A DNA stretch of 64,000 nucleotides, taken from Rhodovulum tesquicola (GTDB taxonomy: Bacteria; Pseudomonadota; Alphaproteobacteria; Rhodobacterales; Rhodobacteraceae). A model generated the notes under the pieces. It did not search any database. It was not told the DNA's origin and worked only from the letters and a program-made list of their open reading frames with translations. This document shows positions 8,286 through 16,878 of the stretch, piece after piece. The position numbers and the translations under genes were made by a program. Each line of letters starts with the position of its first letter. Positions within the stretch are counted from its first letter, which is position 1. Where the stretch lies: positions 1 to 64,000 of the forward strand of contig NZ_JAMYDV010000017.1 in assembly GCF_024128855.1 (NCBI RefSeq). The letters are read 5' to 3'.

Positions 8286-9524
8286 TCAGGCTGCTTTGTC
8301 CAGTCCGAACGCATCATGGAGGGCTTGCACGGCAAGTTCCATATATTTCCGGTCGATCAGAACGGAAATCTTGATCTCGGAGGTTGCAATGACCTTGATG
8401 TTGACCCCCTCGGCGGCGAGCGACTCGAACATCCGCGCGGCAACGCCGGCATGGCTGCGCATGCCGATCCCCACGACCGAGACCTTGGCCACGTCGGTAT
8501 CGGCGACCAGCCCGTGGAAATTGATCTCGCCGGAGGCGCGGGCCTTTTCCATCGCGTCCTCGGCGCGGGGCACCTGGTTGACCGGGCAGGAAAAGGTCAT
8601 GTCGGTGCGCCCCTCTTCCGAGATGTTCTGCACGATCATGTCCACGTTGACGCCCGCGCGGGCCAGCGGGCCGAAGATCGCCGCCGCGATGCCGGGGCGG
8701 TCGGCGACCGAGATCAGCGTCATCTTGGCCTCGTCGCGGGAATAGGCGACGCCGGAAACCACGTTCTGTTCCACAATATCCTCCTCGTCGCAGACGAGCG
8801 TGCCGGAGTTCTCGTCGGTCTCGTCGAAGCTCGACAGGACCCTCAGTTTCACCTTGTAGCGCATCGCCAGTTCGACCGAGCGCGTCTGAAGCACCTTGGC
8901 GCCAAGGCTGGCCAGTTCCAGCATCTCCTCGAAGGCGATGCGGTCAAGCTTGCGCGCCTTGCCCTCGATCCTTGGATCGGTGGTATAGACCCCGTCGACA
9001 TCGGTATAGATGTCGCAGCGCACCGCGTCGAAGGCGGCGGCAAAGGCCACGGCGGTGGTGTCGGACCCGCCCCGGCCCAGCGTGGTGATCCGGCCCTCGG
9101 GGCTGATGCCCTGAAAGCCCGCGACCACGGCCACGCGCATGCCTTCGGCGAATTTCTGGTCGATATTGGCGCGCGGGATGTCCTCGATCCGGGCGGCGGA
9201 ATGGGCGGAGGTCGTTTTCAGCGGCACCTGCCAGCCCTGCCAACTGCGCGCGGGCACGTCCATTTCCTGAAGCGTCAGCGCCATCAGCCCGGCGGTCACG
9301 TTCTCGCCGGAACTGACCACGGCATCATATTCGCGCGCATCGAACAGCGGCGAGGTCTGTTCGACCCAGCCGACCAGTTCATTGGTCTTGCCCGACATCG
9401 CCGAGACCACGACGATCACATCGAACCCGCGCTCGACCTCGCGACGGACCTTTTCGGCAGCGTTCCGGATGCGGGCCAGATCGCCCACCGAGGTGCCCCC
9501 GAATTTCATCACCAAAAGCGGCAT
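8286..9524 (-). CDS. lysC: Aspartate kinase
   Basis: This 412-residue enzyme phosphorylates aspartate, the first step toward lysine, threonine and methionine. It starts MPLLVMKFGGTSVGD, the aspartokinase signature, and has GRGGSDTTAVAFAAA and VYTTDPRI for substrate and ATP binding. The last about 150 residues hold two ACT domains (for example MTLISVADRPGIAAAIF and VSVVGIGMRSHAGVAARMF), the feedback site for lysine/threonine. I exclude seven upstream in-frame residues because AGGGCG precedes the shorter ATG. It heads an operon with ptsP. hom and metZ of the same pathway family lie elsewhere in the window. Confidence 0.96.
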   Translation of the reverse strand: MPLLVMKFGGTSVGDLARIRNAAEKVRREVERGFDVIVVVSAMSGKTNELVGWVEQTSPLFDAREYDAVVSSGENVTAGLMALTLQEMDVPARSWQGWQVPLKTTSAHSAARIEDIPRANIDQKFAEGMRVAVVAGFQGISPEGRITTLGRGGSDTTAVAFAAAFDAVRCDIYTDVDGVYTTDPRIEGKARKLDRIAFEEMLELASLGAKVLQTRSVELAMRYKVKLRVLSSFDETDENSGTLVCDEEDIVEQNVVSGVAYSRDEAKMTLISVADRPGIAAAIFGPLARAGVNVDMIVQNISEEGRTDMTFSCPVNQVPRAEDAMEKARASGEINFHGLVADTDVAKVSVVGIGMRSHAGVAARMFESLAAEGVNIKVIATSEIKISVLIDRKYMELAVQALHDAFGLDKAA

Positions 9525-9676
9525 CTGGCGCCCTGTGCCCCGCAATTATCCGCGCGCTTCATAAGGGTGCGGCCGGCAAAGGGCAAGCAGGCTTGCAAGG
9601 GGGGGGCGCTCGGGCGGACGCGCCGTCCGGGTCGTTCGGCCCGCGTGGTCCATCGTCTTGCGCAGGCCGACAGACA

Positions 9677-9699
9677 GCGCCCCCGCATGACGGGGGCGC
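9677..9699. terminator. GC hairpin 3' of the DUF1178 gene
   Basis: GCGCCCCCG (9677-9685), a CATGA loop and CGGGGGCGC (9691-9699) make a perfect 9-bp stem just past the stop codon of the minus-strand DUF1178 gene. The downstream side has only CTGTCTGTC rather than a clean U-run, so it is a weak terminator or an mRNA 3' stabiliser. Confidence 0.5.
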
Positions 9700-9703
9700 C
9701 GCG

Positions 9704-10126
9704 TCAATTGGCCTTGCGGCCCGGCACGAAGGGCAGGGGCGCGATGGGCACGCCCTCCTCGATCAGCTTCTTCGCCTCGTCCAGCCGCGCCTCGCCCCGG
9801 ATCGCGCGCCGGGGCGTCAGGCCCTCATGCATGTCGCGCGCCTCCTTCACGAAGCGCAGCCCCACATCCTCGGAGTCCGTCTCGATCCGGCGGCGCAGTT
9901 CGGCCAGCGCCTGTTCGGCGGGGCTGGCCGGTTGCGACAGCGGGCGCGCGGGCGGGGCGCGGTCCGGGGCGACGGCGGGCGCCATCAGCCCCTTGGCGAC
10001 ATCGCTGCCGCCGCAGATCGCGCAGGCGACCAGTCCTGCGGCATGCAGCTTGTCGAAGGCATCGGCCGACTGGAACCAGCTTTCGAAGCGGTGTCCCTCG
10101 GCGCAGTCGAGCGAATAGCGGATCAT
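9704..10126 (-). CDS. DUF1178 family protein
   Basis: This 140-residue protein starts MIRYSLDCAEGHRFESWF and has CAICGGSDVAKGLMAP, giving a pair of cysteines (CAIC) after a first cysteine at position 8. That arrangement is typical of DUF1178, which resembles a zinc-ribbon regulator but has no assigned function. Residues about 60-90 are a proline/alanine linker, and the C-terminal half is helical and charged (ETDSEDVGLRFVKEARDMH). The longer open frame upstream is only a shadow of the divergent peroxidase gene. AAGGA precedes the ATG. Confidence 0.9.
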   Translation of the reverse strand: MIRYSLDCAEGHRFESWFQSADAFDKLHAAGLVACAICGGSDVAKGLMAPAVAPDRAPPARPLSQPASPAEQALAELRRRIETDSEDVGLRFVKEARDMHEGLTPRRAIRGEARLDEAKKLIEEGVPIAPLPFVPGRKAN

Positions 10127-10258
10127 CCGTCGATCATCCTTGCGGATCCTTGCCAAGAGATAACCGTTGGGCCGGGGAATGCAATCGGGGCAGGCTTGAC
10201 CGGGCGGCGCGGCGCGATACCTCCCCGCCATGCCTTTTCGCAGCCATGGATCTGTCCG

Positions 10259-10789
10259 ATGCGCCCGCTTGCCCTGCTTTTCTCGCTTGGTCTGACCGCC
10301 GCCGCCGCCCCCTCTGCCGAGGCGGCGCAGGGGTTTTCCTTTGCCTCGATCGACGGCGGCGAAATCGCGCTGGACGCCTATCGCGGGCAGCCGGTGCTGG
10401 TGGTCAACACCGCCTCGCAATGCGGGTTCACGCCGCAATATGACGGGTTGCAGCGGCTGCATGAACGCTATGGCCCGCGCGGGCTGGTGGTGCTGGCGGT
10501 GCCGTCGGACGATTTCAACCAGGAACTGGCCTCCGAGGCGAAGGTCAAGGAATTCTGCGATGTCAATTTCGGCCTGACCCTGCCGATGACCGAGATCACC
10601 CATGTCAGGGGCAGCAACGCGCATCCGTTCTACCGCTGGCTGGCGGCCGAGCACGGCTTTGCCCCGCGCTGGAATTTCAACAAGGTGCTGATCGGCCCGG
10701 CGGGCGAGGTGGTGGCGACCTGGGGTTCGATGACCAAGCCCACCTCGGGCGCGGTGACGCGCCAGATCGAGGCGCTGCTGGCCCGATAG
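10259..10789 (+). CDS. Exported glutathione-peroxidase-like protein
   Basis: This 176-residue thioredoxin-fold protein has a Sec signal peptide (LLFSLGLTAAAAPSAEA) and should act in the periplasm. It keeps the peroxidatic cysteine in NTASQCGFTPQ (Cys55) and the Trp-Asn pair in RWNFNKVLIG. The block that is FPCNQFGGQE in classic enzymes reads VPSDDFNQE here, so both the tetrad glutamine and the usual second cysteine are replaced. It may therefore be a thiol peroxidase with a different reductant. It is divergent from the DUF1178 gene across 132 bp. There is no clear Shine-Dalgarno sequence, but the ATG is fixed by the signal peptide. Confidence 0.85.
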   Translation: MRPLALLFSLGLTAAAAPSAEAAQGFSFASIDGGEIALDAYRGQPVLVVNTASQCGFTPQYDGLQRLHERYGPRGLVVLAVPSDDFNQELASEAKVKEFCDVNFGLTLPMTEITHVRGSNAHPFYRWLAAEHGFAPRWNFNKVLIGPAGEVVATWGSMTKPTSGAVTRQIEALLAR

Positions 10790-10931
10790 GGCGCGGCCGG
10801 GCTTGACCTTTTCGAACATGCGGCCTGCCGGTTGCGCCGGAAACCGGCCCTTTGCGTGCCTCAGGCTTGCATGATCGCGACATTCCCGCGATCCTTGGCG
10901 CATCCGCCGCACCGGGGCGGAGGGAAGTCCA

Positions 10932-11498
10932 GTGATCCGCGCCTTCGCCGCCATCGACCTGCCCGACGAGATCCGCGCCGCGCTGGTGCGGGTGCAGGAA
11001 AGCCTGCCGGTGAAGCGCCCGGTCCCGCCGGAGAACCTGCACCTGACGCTGGTCTTCCTGGGCGAGCTGCCCGGGCCGGTGCTGGACGAGGTGCATCTGG
11101 CCCTTTCGGCCCTGCATGCGCCGGGCTTCGATCTGACGCTGGCGGGGCTGGGGCTGTTCGGCGGGACGCGGCCGCGGGCCGCCTATGCGGGGGTGGCCGA
11201 CTGCGCGGGGCTGCGGCATCTGCAGGCCAAGGTCGAACAGGCCGCGCGCGGGGCGGGGGTGCGGCTTGCGCATCGCCGCTTTGTCCCGCATGTCACGCTG
11301 GCCCGGCTGAATCCGGCCGCACCGGGGCGTGACCGGCTGGAACGCGCGGTCGCCGCAGGCTGGGATTTCCGCGCCGGACCTTTCGCGGTGACCGGATTCG
11401 GGCTTTACCGCTCGGATCTCGGGCAGGGGGCCGCCTGCCATGCCGAGCTGGCCCATTACCCCCTTCCCGCACCGCATCCCGATCCCTATGTTCCCTGA
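10932..11498 (+). CDS. thpR: RNA 2',3'-cyclic phosphodiesterase (2H family)
   Basis: This 188-residue protein has the paired HxTx motifs of the 2H phosphoesterase superfamily: HLTL at residues 37-40 and HVTL at 120-123. The N-terminal MIRAFAAIDLPDEIR is typical of ThpR. The enzyme hydrolyses 2',3'-cyclic phosphodiester RNA ends to 2'-phosphomonoesters and has reversible 2'-5' ligase activity in vitro. Translation starts at a GTG preceded by GGAGGGA. The next gene in the same direction begins 25 bp downstream, so they may be cotranscribed. Confidence 0.9.
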   Translation: MIRAFAAIDLPDEIRAALVRVQESLPVKRPVPPENLHLTLVFLGELPGPVLDEVHLALSALHAPGFDLTLAGLGLFGGTRPRAAYAGVADCAGLRHLQAKVEQAARGAGVRLAHRRFVPHVTLARLNPAAPGRDRLERAVAAGWDFRAGPFAVTGFGLYRSDLGQGAACHAELAHYPLPAPHPDPYVP

Positions 11499-11523
11499 AA
11501 CAGGCGAGGAGGAGGGGGAGACC

Positions 11524-12006
11524 ATGGTCTGGAGCATCACGCCGGGGGAGGGGCTGGGACCCCTGCGGCTGGGCATGTCGCGCGCTGAGGTCGAGGCGCT
11601 GCCGCTGATGGGGCGGCCGCAGCATGTCTATCGCGGCGCGGGCGGGCGGCAGATGGAATATCGCGGCCTGGGTCTGCCGATCTGCGAATACCGCGAGGAT
11701 GCGCTGGTGCGCATCGTCTCCAGCCGCCATGTCGAGGGCGTCCTGTTCGAGGGCGAGGATTTCTTCGCCGCCGACCCGTCCGAGATCGTCCGCCGCCTGG
11801 AGGAACGACTGGGCAATGTGGCGCTCTGCCAGGAACAATTGTGTTTTCCCGCGGCGGGACTGACGCTTGGCGGGTTCTACGAACCCCATGACCGGCGCTT
11901 TTTCCAGCCCGAGATCGAGTATCACGACGAGCGCAGCGTGACGCTCTACCGCCCCGGCTCCTGTCCCGGCACCTGCGAGAATTCGGACGCGATGAGTTTC
12001 CTGTAG
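11524..12006 (+). CDS. Conserved hypothetical protein
   Basis: This 160-residue cytoplasmic protein begins MVWSITPGEGLGPLRLGMSR after a very strong GAGGAGGGGGAGA ribosome site, which decides this start over ATGs farther upstream. The opening pattern (G-x-G-x-x-x-L-x-L-G-M-S-R-x-E-V) resembles small immunity- or SMI1-like proteins that sample a beta-sheet pocket, but I cannot assign a function. Four cysteines occur, three of them near the C terminus (CPGTCE and an upstream CQEQLC). It converges with the dehydratase gene, with 4 bp between the stop codons. Confidence 0.7.
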   Translation: MVWSITPGEGLGPLRLGMSRAEVEALPLMGRPQHVYRGAGGRQMEYRGLGLPICEYREDALVRIVSSRHVEGVLFEGEDFFAADPSEIVRRLEERLGNVALCQEQLCFPAAGLTLGGFYEPHDRRFFQPEIEYHDERSVTLYRPGSCPGTCENSDAMSFL

Positions 12007-12010
12007 GCCG

Positions 12011-12991
12011 CTAGACCCGCGGCACGCCGCCCGACAGGACCGTTCCGAACCACTCGCTGTCGATATTGCCGCCGCAGAGGATCACGCCCACGCGCCTGCC
12101 CGCCATGATGTCGCGTTCGGCCATCAGCGCGGCCAGCGCCGCCGCGCCCGCGCCTTCGGCCAGGTTATGCGTGGCGCGGAAATAGAGGCGGATCGCCTCG
12201 GCCACCTCGGCATCCGAGACCGAGACGATTCGTTCCGCGCCGCGGGCAAAGATGTCGAACGCCTCGGGCACCGGCACGCGCACGGCGATGCCGTCGGCAA
12301 AGGTGCGGGCGGTCTCGGTCTCGACATAATCGCCCGCCGCCATCGAGCGCAGCACGCAATCGGCATTTTCCGACACGACGCCGACGATCCGCGTGTCCAG
12401 CCCCAGCGCATCGCGCGCTGCGATCGTGCCGCAGATGCCCGAGCCGCAGCCGATCGGCACATAGACCGTGTGCAGGTCAGGGACGGCGGTGAACAGTTCC
12501 AGCCCGTAGGTCGCGACCCCGCGCACCAGTTCGCGGTGAAAGGGCGGCACGAAGGCCAGCCCCTCGGCCTCGGCCACGCGCTGGGCCTCTTGCCGCGCGG
12601 CGTCGAAATCGGCGCCATGCACGATCAGATCGGCCCCGAAGGCGCGCATCGCTGCGTTCTTTTCCACCGAATTGCCCTCGGGGACATAGATCTTCGCCAC
12701 CATCCCGGCGGCCCGCGCCGCCAGCGCCTGGCCCTGCCCGTGATTGCCGCGCGTCGCGGTGACGATGCCGGGACAGTCGGGCTGCGTGCGCTTCAGCCAG
12801 TCGATGAAGCTATGCGCGCCGCGGATCTTGAAGGCGCCGGTGGGGCTGTGGTTCTCGTGCTTGACCCAGGTCTCGGCGCCGGTGGCCTCGGCCAGCAGGG
12901 GCCAGGCATATTGCGGGGTGGGCGGCATGCGGCTGTGCACGAAGGCTGCGGCCGCCTGCAATTCGTCGAGGGTGAACATCGGCTCAGCCAT
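12011..12991 (-). CDS. PLP-dependent threonine dehydratase-like enzyme
   Basis: This 326-residue fold-type II PLP enzyme has the Schiff-base lysine in SPTGAFKIRGAHS and the phosphate-binding glycine loop GCGSGICG. Its length matches catabolic threonine/serine dehydratases, which lack the C-terminal ACT domain. Relatives include TdcB-like enzymes and the ectoine-pathway EutB, so the substrate could be threonine, serine or a hydroxy-diaminobutyrate. No ectoine gene is nearby, hence no symbol. Its start overlaps the end of waaA by 8 bp on the same strand, implying cotranscription although the functions differ. GGAG precedes the ATG. Confidence 0.8.
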   Translation of the reverse strand: MAEPMFTLDELQAAAAFVHSRMPPTPQYAWPLLAEATGAETWVKHENHSPTGAFKIRGAHSFIDWLKRTQPDCPGIVTATRGNHGQGQALAARAAGMVAKIYVPEGNSVEKNAAMRAFGADLIVHGADFDAARQEAQRVAEAEGLAFVPPFHRELVRGVATYGLELFTAVPDLHTVYVPIGCGSGICGTIAARDALGLDTRIVGVVSENADCVLRSMAAGDYVETETARTFADGIAVRVPVPEAFDIFARGAERIVSVSDAEVAEAIRLYFRATHNLAEGAGAAALAALMAERDIMAGRRVGVILCGGNIDSEWFGTVLSGGVPRV

Positions 12992-14258
12992 GGTCGGGGT
13001 CTCCGTTCGGGGTGTCGATCAGCCGGATCAGCGCGTCCAGCAGCGGGTCCAGCCCCGCGCCATCGGCACTCAGGCGCGCGGCGATGTCGCTTGCGCGGGC
13101 CGCCATCGCCGCCTGGGCCGGGCCATCCAGCCCGGCCAGCGCGCGGGCCAGCTCGTCCGGTCCGGTGACCCTGCGCGCCCCGCCTGCGGCGTCCAGCGCG
13201 GCATAGACGCGCGCGAAATTCGCGATATGCGGCCCATGCAGGATGGCGGTTCCCTGGGCGGCGGGCTCCCACGGGGTATGGCCGCCGCGGTCGACCAGCG
13301 AGCCGCCGATGAACCCGATCCCCGCCAGCGCATACCACAGCCCCATCTCGCCCATCGTGTCGGCCAGGTAGACCGGCATGTCCGGCCCCGGCGCTTCGCC
13401 CCTGGACCGGGTGGCGAAGGGCAGGCCGGTCCGCGCGATCTCGGCCGCGATCTCGGGGCTGCGGCGGGGATGGCGGGGGGCGAGGATCAGGCGCAGCCCG
13501 GGCCGGGTGGCGCGGGCCGCGGCGAAGGCCGCCAGCACCGCGCGTTCCTCGCCCTCATGGGTCGAGGCAGCCAGCAGCGTGTCGCCGCGCGGGAAAAGCG
13601 GCGCAAGGCGGGCCAGCGCATCGGGGTCGGGCGGGGCAGGGGCCGCGCCGCCCGATTTCAGGTCCACCACCGGCCCCAGCCGCGCGGGATCGAGGCCCAG
13701 CGCCACGAAACGCGCGCCCGATCCCGCATCCTGCGCCGAGAGATAGCCCACCCGCGCCAGCATCGCGCCGACCAGCCCCGGCAGCCGCCCCCAGCGCGCG
13801 GCGCTGCGCGCCGACATCCGCGCGCCCACCACCAGCACCGGCCGCCCGCGCGCCGCCATTGCCGCCAGCCGGTTCGGCCACAGCTCGCTTTCGATCAGCA
13901 CCAGCGCGGCGGGCTGCCAGCGCGACAGGAACCGGCCCAGCGCCCAGCGGTAATCCAGCGGCGCCAGCCGCACCGCGACACGGTCCAGCCCCCAGCCCCG
14001 CACCAGCGCGCGCCCGGTCGCGCTGTTGCAGGTGACCACCAGCCGCGCCCCGGGCCGCCTGTCCAGCAGCCGGTCCACCAGCCCCCGCGCCGAGGCGAGT
14101 TCGCCGTTCGAGGCGCCATGCAGCCAGATCACCGGCCCCGCGTCCGGCCCTGCGCCGGGACCGCCGCCCAGACGTTCGGCGGCCAGGCGCCCGTCACGGA
14201 TCAGGCGCAGCGCGAAGACCGGCGCGGCAAGGCTCAGCAGGAGGCGATAGGACAGCAC
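12984..14258 (-). CDS. waaA: 3-deoxy-D-manno-octulosonic acid (Kdo) transferase
   Basis: This 424-residue glycosyltransferase transfers Kdo from CMP-Kdo to lipid A on the cytoplasmic face of the inner membrane. The N-terminal hydrophobic stretch (MLSYRLLLSLAAPVFAL) is the membrane anchor. The catalytic glutamate lies in WLHGASNGE (Glu53), and LIESELWPN and GGSLVDRGGHTPWEPAAQG are WaaA signatures. The gene starts with GTG preceded by GGAG. The dehydratase gene overlaps its 3' end, and metG lies 58 bp upstream on the same strand. Proline-rich insertions are modest; length is usual for the family. Confidence 0.93.
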   Translation of the reverse strand: MLSYRLLLSLAAPVFALRLIRDGRLAAERLGGGPGAGPDAGPVIWLHGASNGELASARGLVDRLLDRRPGARLVVTCNSATGRALVRGWGLDRVAVRLAPLDYRWALGRFLSRWQPAALVLIESELWPNRLAAMAARGRPVLVVGARMSARSAARWGRLPGLVGAMLARVGYLSAQDAGSGARFVALGLDPARLGPVVDLKSGGAAPAPPDPDALARLAPLFPRGDTLLAASTHEGEERAVLAAFAAARATRPGLRLILAPRHPRRSPEIAAEIARTGLPFATRSRGEAPGPDMPVYLADTMGEMGLWYALAGIGFIGGSLVDRGGHTPWEPAAQGTAILHGPHIANFARVYAALDAAGGARRVTGPDELARALAGLDGPAQAAMAARASDIAARLSADGAGLDPLLDALIRLIDTPNGDPDHG

Positions 14259-14316
14259 GGCCGCTCCGGGTTGCGGGAGGGTTCAGGGTTGCGCAAGCGC
14301 GCGGCCGCCGCAACCC

Positions 14317-16032
14317 TCAGCGCCGCGCGCCCGCGAACTGCGCCTGCCAGCCCTCGCGCTCCTCGTCGGCGATCTTGCGGAACAGGATGTCGGGCGTGGC
14401 GAAGGCATGGCCCGGCGCCAGCCGGTTCAGCGCGGCGGGCAGGTCGTCGGGCCAGTCGTCCCCGCTGTCCAGCGCCTTCAGCAGGGCCGCGCTGGCATCG
14501 GGGATGAAGGGCGCGGACAGCACCGCGTAAAGCCGGATCAGGTTCAGCGAAAAGCGGATCTGCATGGCGGCCGTCTCGGGCTCGGTCTTGATCGCGGTCC
14601 AGGGCGCGGCGGCTTGCAGATATTCGTTGCCCGCCACCCAGATCGCGCGCAGCTCGCCCGCGGCCTTGCGGATCTCGATCGCCTCCATATGCGCCTGATA
14701 GGCGCGCAGGCGGATATAGAGCTCATCGGTCAGTTCGGTCTCGCGGTCGCCGGGGCTGCCGCCCTCGGGCACCACCTCGCCGAATTTCGCACGGCAGAAC
14801 TTGGTCACGCGGCTGACGAAATTGCCCAGCACATCGGCCAGATCCTTGTTCACGCTGGCCTGGAAATTCTCCCAGGTGAATTCACTATCCGAACTTTCGG
14901 GGGCATGGGACAAAAGCCACCAGCGCCAGTAATCCGAGGGCAGGATCGCCAGCGCCTGGTCCATGAACACGCCGCGGCCCTGGCTGGTCGAGAACTGCCC
15001 GCCATCGTAGTTCAGGTAGTTGAACGACTTGATGTAATCCACCAGCTTCCACGGATCGCGCGAGCCCATGATCGTGGCCGGGAAGGACAGGGTGTGGAAG
15101 GGCACGTTGTCCTTGCCCATGAATTGCACATATCGAACATCCGCCGCACCCTCGTCGGTCCGCCACCAGCGCCGCCAGTCGGCCTCCGGCCGCCCCTGCG
15201 CCTCGGCCCATTCCGCGGCGGCGGCGATATATTCGATGGGCGCGTCGAACCAGACATAGAAGACCTTGCCCTCCATCCCCGGCCAGTCCTCTTCGCCGCG
15301 CTTGACCGGGATGCCCCAGTCCAGATCGCGGGTGATGCCCCGGTCCTGCAACCCGTCGCCATCGTTCAGCCATTTCCGGGCGATGGATGTGGTCAGGATC
15401 GGCCAGTCGGTTTTCGAGTCGATCCAGGCCGCCAGGTCGTCCTTCATCAGCGACTGGCGCAGATACAGGTGCTTGGTCTCGCGCACCTCCAGGTCGGTCG
15501 AGCCGGAAATCGCGCTGCGCGGCTCGATCAGGTCGGTCGGATCCAGTTGCTTGGTGCAGTTCTCGCACTGGTCGCCGCGGGCCTTGTCATAGCCGCAATT
15601 CGGGCAGGTGCCCTCGATATAGCGGTCGGGCAGGAACCGCTTGTCGGCGTTGGAATAGACCTGTTTCTCGGCGACTTCCTCGATATAGCCGTTCTCGGCC
15701 AGGCGGCCCGCGAAATACTGCGTCAGCCGGTGGTTCTGGGGCGAGGAGGACCGCCCGAAATGGTCGAAGGACAACCGGAAGCCGCGCGCCAGTTCCGCCT
15801 GGACCCCGTGCATCCGCGCGCAATACTCGGCCACCGGCTCGCCGGTTTTGGCGGCGGCCAGTTCGGCGGGCGTGCCATGCTCGTCGGTGGCGCAGAGGAA
15901 CATCACCTCATGTCCGCGGGCGCGCATGTAGCGGGCGTAAAGGTCGGCGGGCAACTGGCTGCCGACGAGATTGCCCAGATGCTTGATCCCGTTGATATAG
16001 GGGATCGCCGAGGTGATCAGGATGCGTGCCAT
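14317..16032 (-). CDS. metG: Methionyl-tRNA synthetase
   Basis: This 571-residue class I synthetase charges tRNA-Met. The HIGH-like motif is in [16 protein letters not shown], and the zinc knuckle [17 protein letters not shown] is complete. The KMSKS loop reads [11 protein letters not shown], so the first and second lysines are replaced; KFSTS-type loops are usual in this bacterial subgroup, but the leading Q is less common. The C-terminal helical bundle binds the anticodon, and the dimerisation domain found in some enzymes is absent. I start it at MARILIT, 68 residues into a longer open frame whose first part is not conserved. Confidence 0.95.
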   Translation of the reverse strand: MARILITSAIPYINGIKHLGNLVGSQLPADLYARYMRARGHEVMFLCATDEHGTPAELAAAKTGEPVAEYCARMHGVQAELARGFRLSFDHFGRSSSPQNHRLTQYFAGRLAENGYIEEVAEKQVYSNADKRFLPDRYIEGTCPNCGYDKARGDQCENCTKQLDPTDLIEPRSAISGSTDLEVRETKHLYLRQSLMKDDLAAWIDSKTDWPILTTSIARKWLNDGDGLQDRGITRDLDWGIPVKRGEEDWPGMEGKVFYVWFDAPIEYIAAAAEWAEAQGRPEADWRRWWRTDEGAADVRYVQFMGKDNVPFHTLSFPATIMGSRDPWKLVDYIKSFNYLNYDGGQFSTSQGRGVFMDQALAILPSDYWRWWLLSHAPESSDSEFTWENFQASVNKDLADVLGNFVSRVTKFCRAKFGEVVPEGGSPGDRETELTDELYIRLRAYQAHMEAIEIRKAAGELRAIWVAGNEYLQAAAPWTAIKTEPETAAMQIRFSLNLIRLYAVLSAPFIPDASAALLKALDSGDDWPDDLPAALNRLAPGHAFATPDILFRKIADEEREGWQAQFAGARR

Positions 16033-16114
16033 TCGGGGGCTGCCTTCTTGCCGAGCGTCGGCGCCCCGTTTAGCCCAAGCCCCGCGCCTTGGCCAGCGCC
16101 CGTGGGGTCCGCCC

Positions 16115-16723
16115 CTAGCCCATCGCGGCGCGCGACAGCGCCAGTTGCCCGCCCGTCTCGCGCAATTGCCAGGCGGCGGGGGGCGCGTTGCGGGCGCGGC
16201 GGCGTTCCAGGCGCCATTCGCTGCGGCCGGGGGCATGGCGCGGCGCCATGTGCCAGCGCGTCTCGACGCCCGCCGCCCCGCCCGGCCCCGGCGTCAGGAT
16301 CAGCCCCAGCGGCAGGCCATGCCCGGTCGCCGCCCCCGCCTCGGCCGCCAGGTGCAGCCGGCGCACCGGGGTCAGCGGCGGCGGTTCGGGCAGCTCGGCC
16401 ACCACCAGCGGCACCACGCCCGCGCGCAGCGCCTCTTCCATCGACCACAGCAGATCCTCGGCCCGTTTCGGCGTCACCAGGATCAGCCGTCCCGGCGCGA
16501 TCCGTTCGGCCAGCGTGTCGGGATACAGCCGCCCCGGCGCCCAGGCGGGCTGGATCCAGATCACCGGCCCGCTGGCCGCGCCCGCCAGCACCAGCGCCAG
16601 CATGTGCCGCGCCGGGCCGCACAGCTCATGCGCCCGCGCCAGCGGCAGCGCGATCTCGCCCAGCGCGGTCAGCGCCGGGGGCGCGCGATGGGGCGTGCGG
16701 GTCAGGGGCGGGTGCAGACTCAT
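16115..16723 (-). CDS. imuA: ImuA-like SOS protein
   Basis: This 202-residue protein resembles ImuA, the RecA-like partner of the ImuB-DnaE2 translesion mutasome. Recognisable segments are [53 protein letters not shown], and [14 protein letters not shown]. The classic Walker A is not evident. The start [11 protein letters not shown] is set by the promoter: the LexA box with its -10 hexamer ends 17 bp upstream, so upstream in-frame ATGs fall inside the promoter. No imuB is adjacent; the only other cassette relic is the DnaE2 OB-fold at 22.0 kb. It could be an independent SOS gene or a survivor of cassette breakdown. Confidence 0.75.
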   Translation of the reverse strand: MSLHPPLTRTPHRAPPALTALGEIALPLARAHELCGPARHMLALVLAGAASGPVIWIQPAWAPGRLYPDTLAERIAPGRLILVTPKRAEDLLWSMEEALRAGVVPLVVAELPEPPPLTPVRRLHLAAEAGAATGHGLPLGLILTPGPGGAAGVETRWHMAPRHAPGRSEWRLERRRARNAPPAAWQLRETGGQLALSRAAMG

Positions 16724-16739
16724 GCGCGGAAGATAGCGC

Positions 16740-16774
16740 GTTCGCTTTATGTTCTCAAGCTTTCGCGCCATCAA
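16740..16774 (-). promoter_or_regulatory. LexA box and promoter of the imuA-like gene
   Basis: GAAC-ATAAAGC-GAAC on the minus strand (16740-16754) is an exact alphaproteobacterial LexA site (GAAC-N7-GAAC). TTGATG (16769-16774) and CATAAA (16746-16751), spaced by 17 bp, form a promoter whose -10 lies inside the box, so LexA would block RNA polymerase directly. The predicted leader is about 17 nt long with no Shine-Dalgarno sequence. Confidence 0.85.
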
Positions 16775-16782
16775 CACCCCAT

Positions 16783-16811
16783 CACGCAAGGATTTTGTCA
16801 ACCCTTGCGTG
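16783..16811. promoter_or_regulatory. Perfect 9-bp inverted repeat between divergent genes
   Basis: CACGCAAGG (16783-16791) and CCTTGCGTG (16803-16811) are perfect inverted copies around an 11-base A/T-rich spacer. The site lies upstream of both the imuA-like gene and the aldo/keto reductase, 68 bp before the latter's ATG. The geometry suits a dimeric transcription factor; the regulator is unknown. Confidence 0.5.
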
Positions 16812-16878
16812 CGAGAGGGGTTGCACCGGGGGCGCGCGCCGATCACTCTGCGCCCGAACCAAAGGACAGGGGAGCGCC

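Noticed and set aside
12984-12991. A frameshift joining the dehydratase and waaA
   Set aside because: Both proteins are full length; the 8-bp overlap is ordinary coupling.
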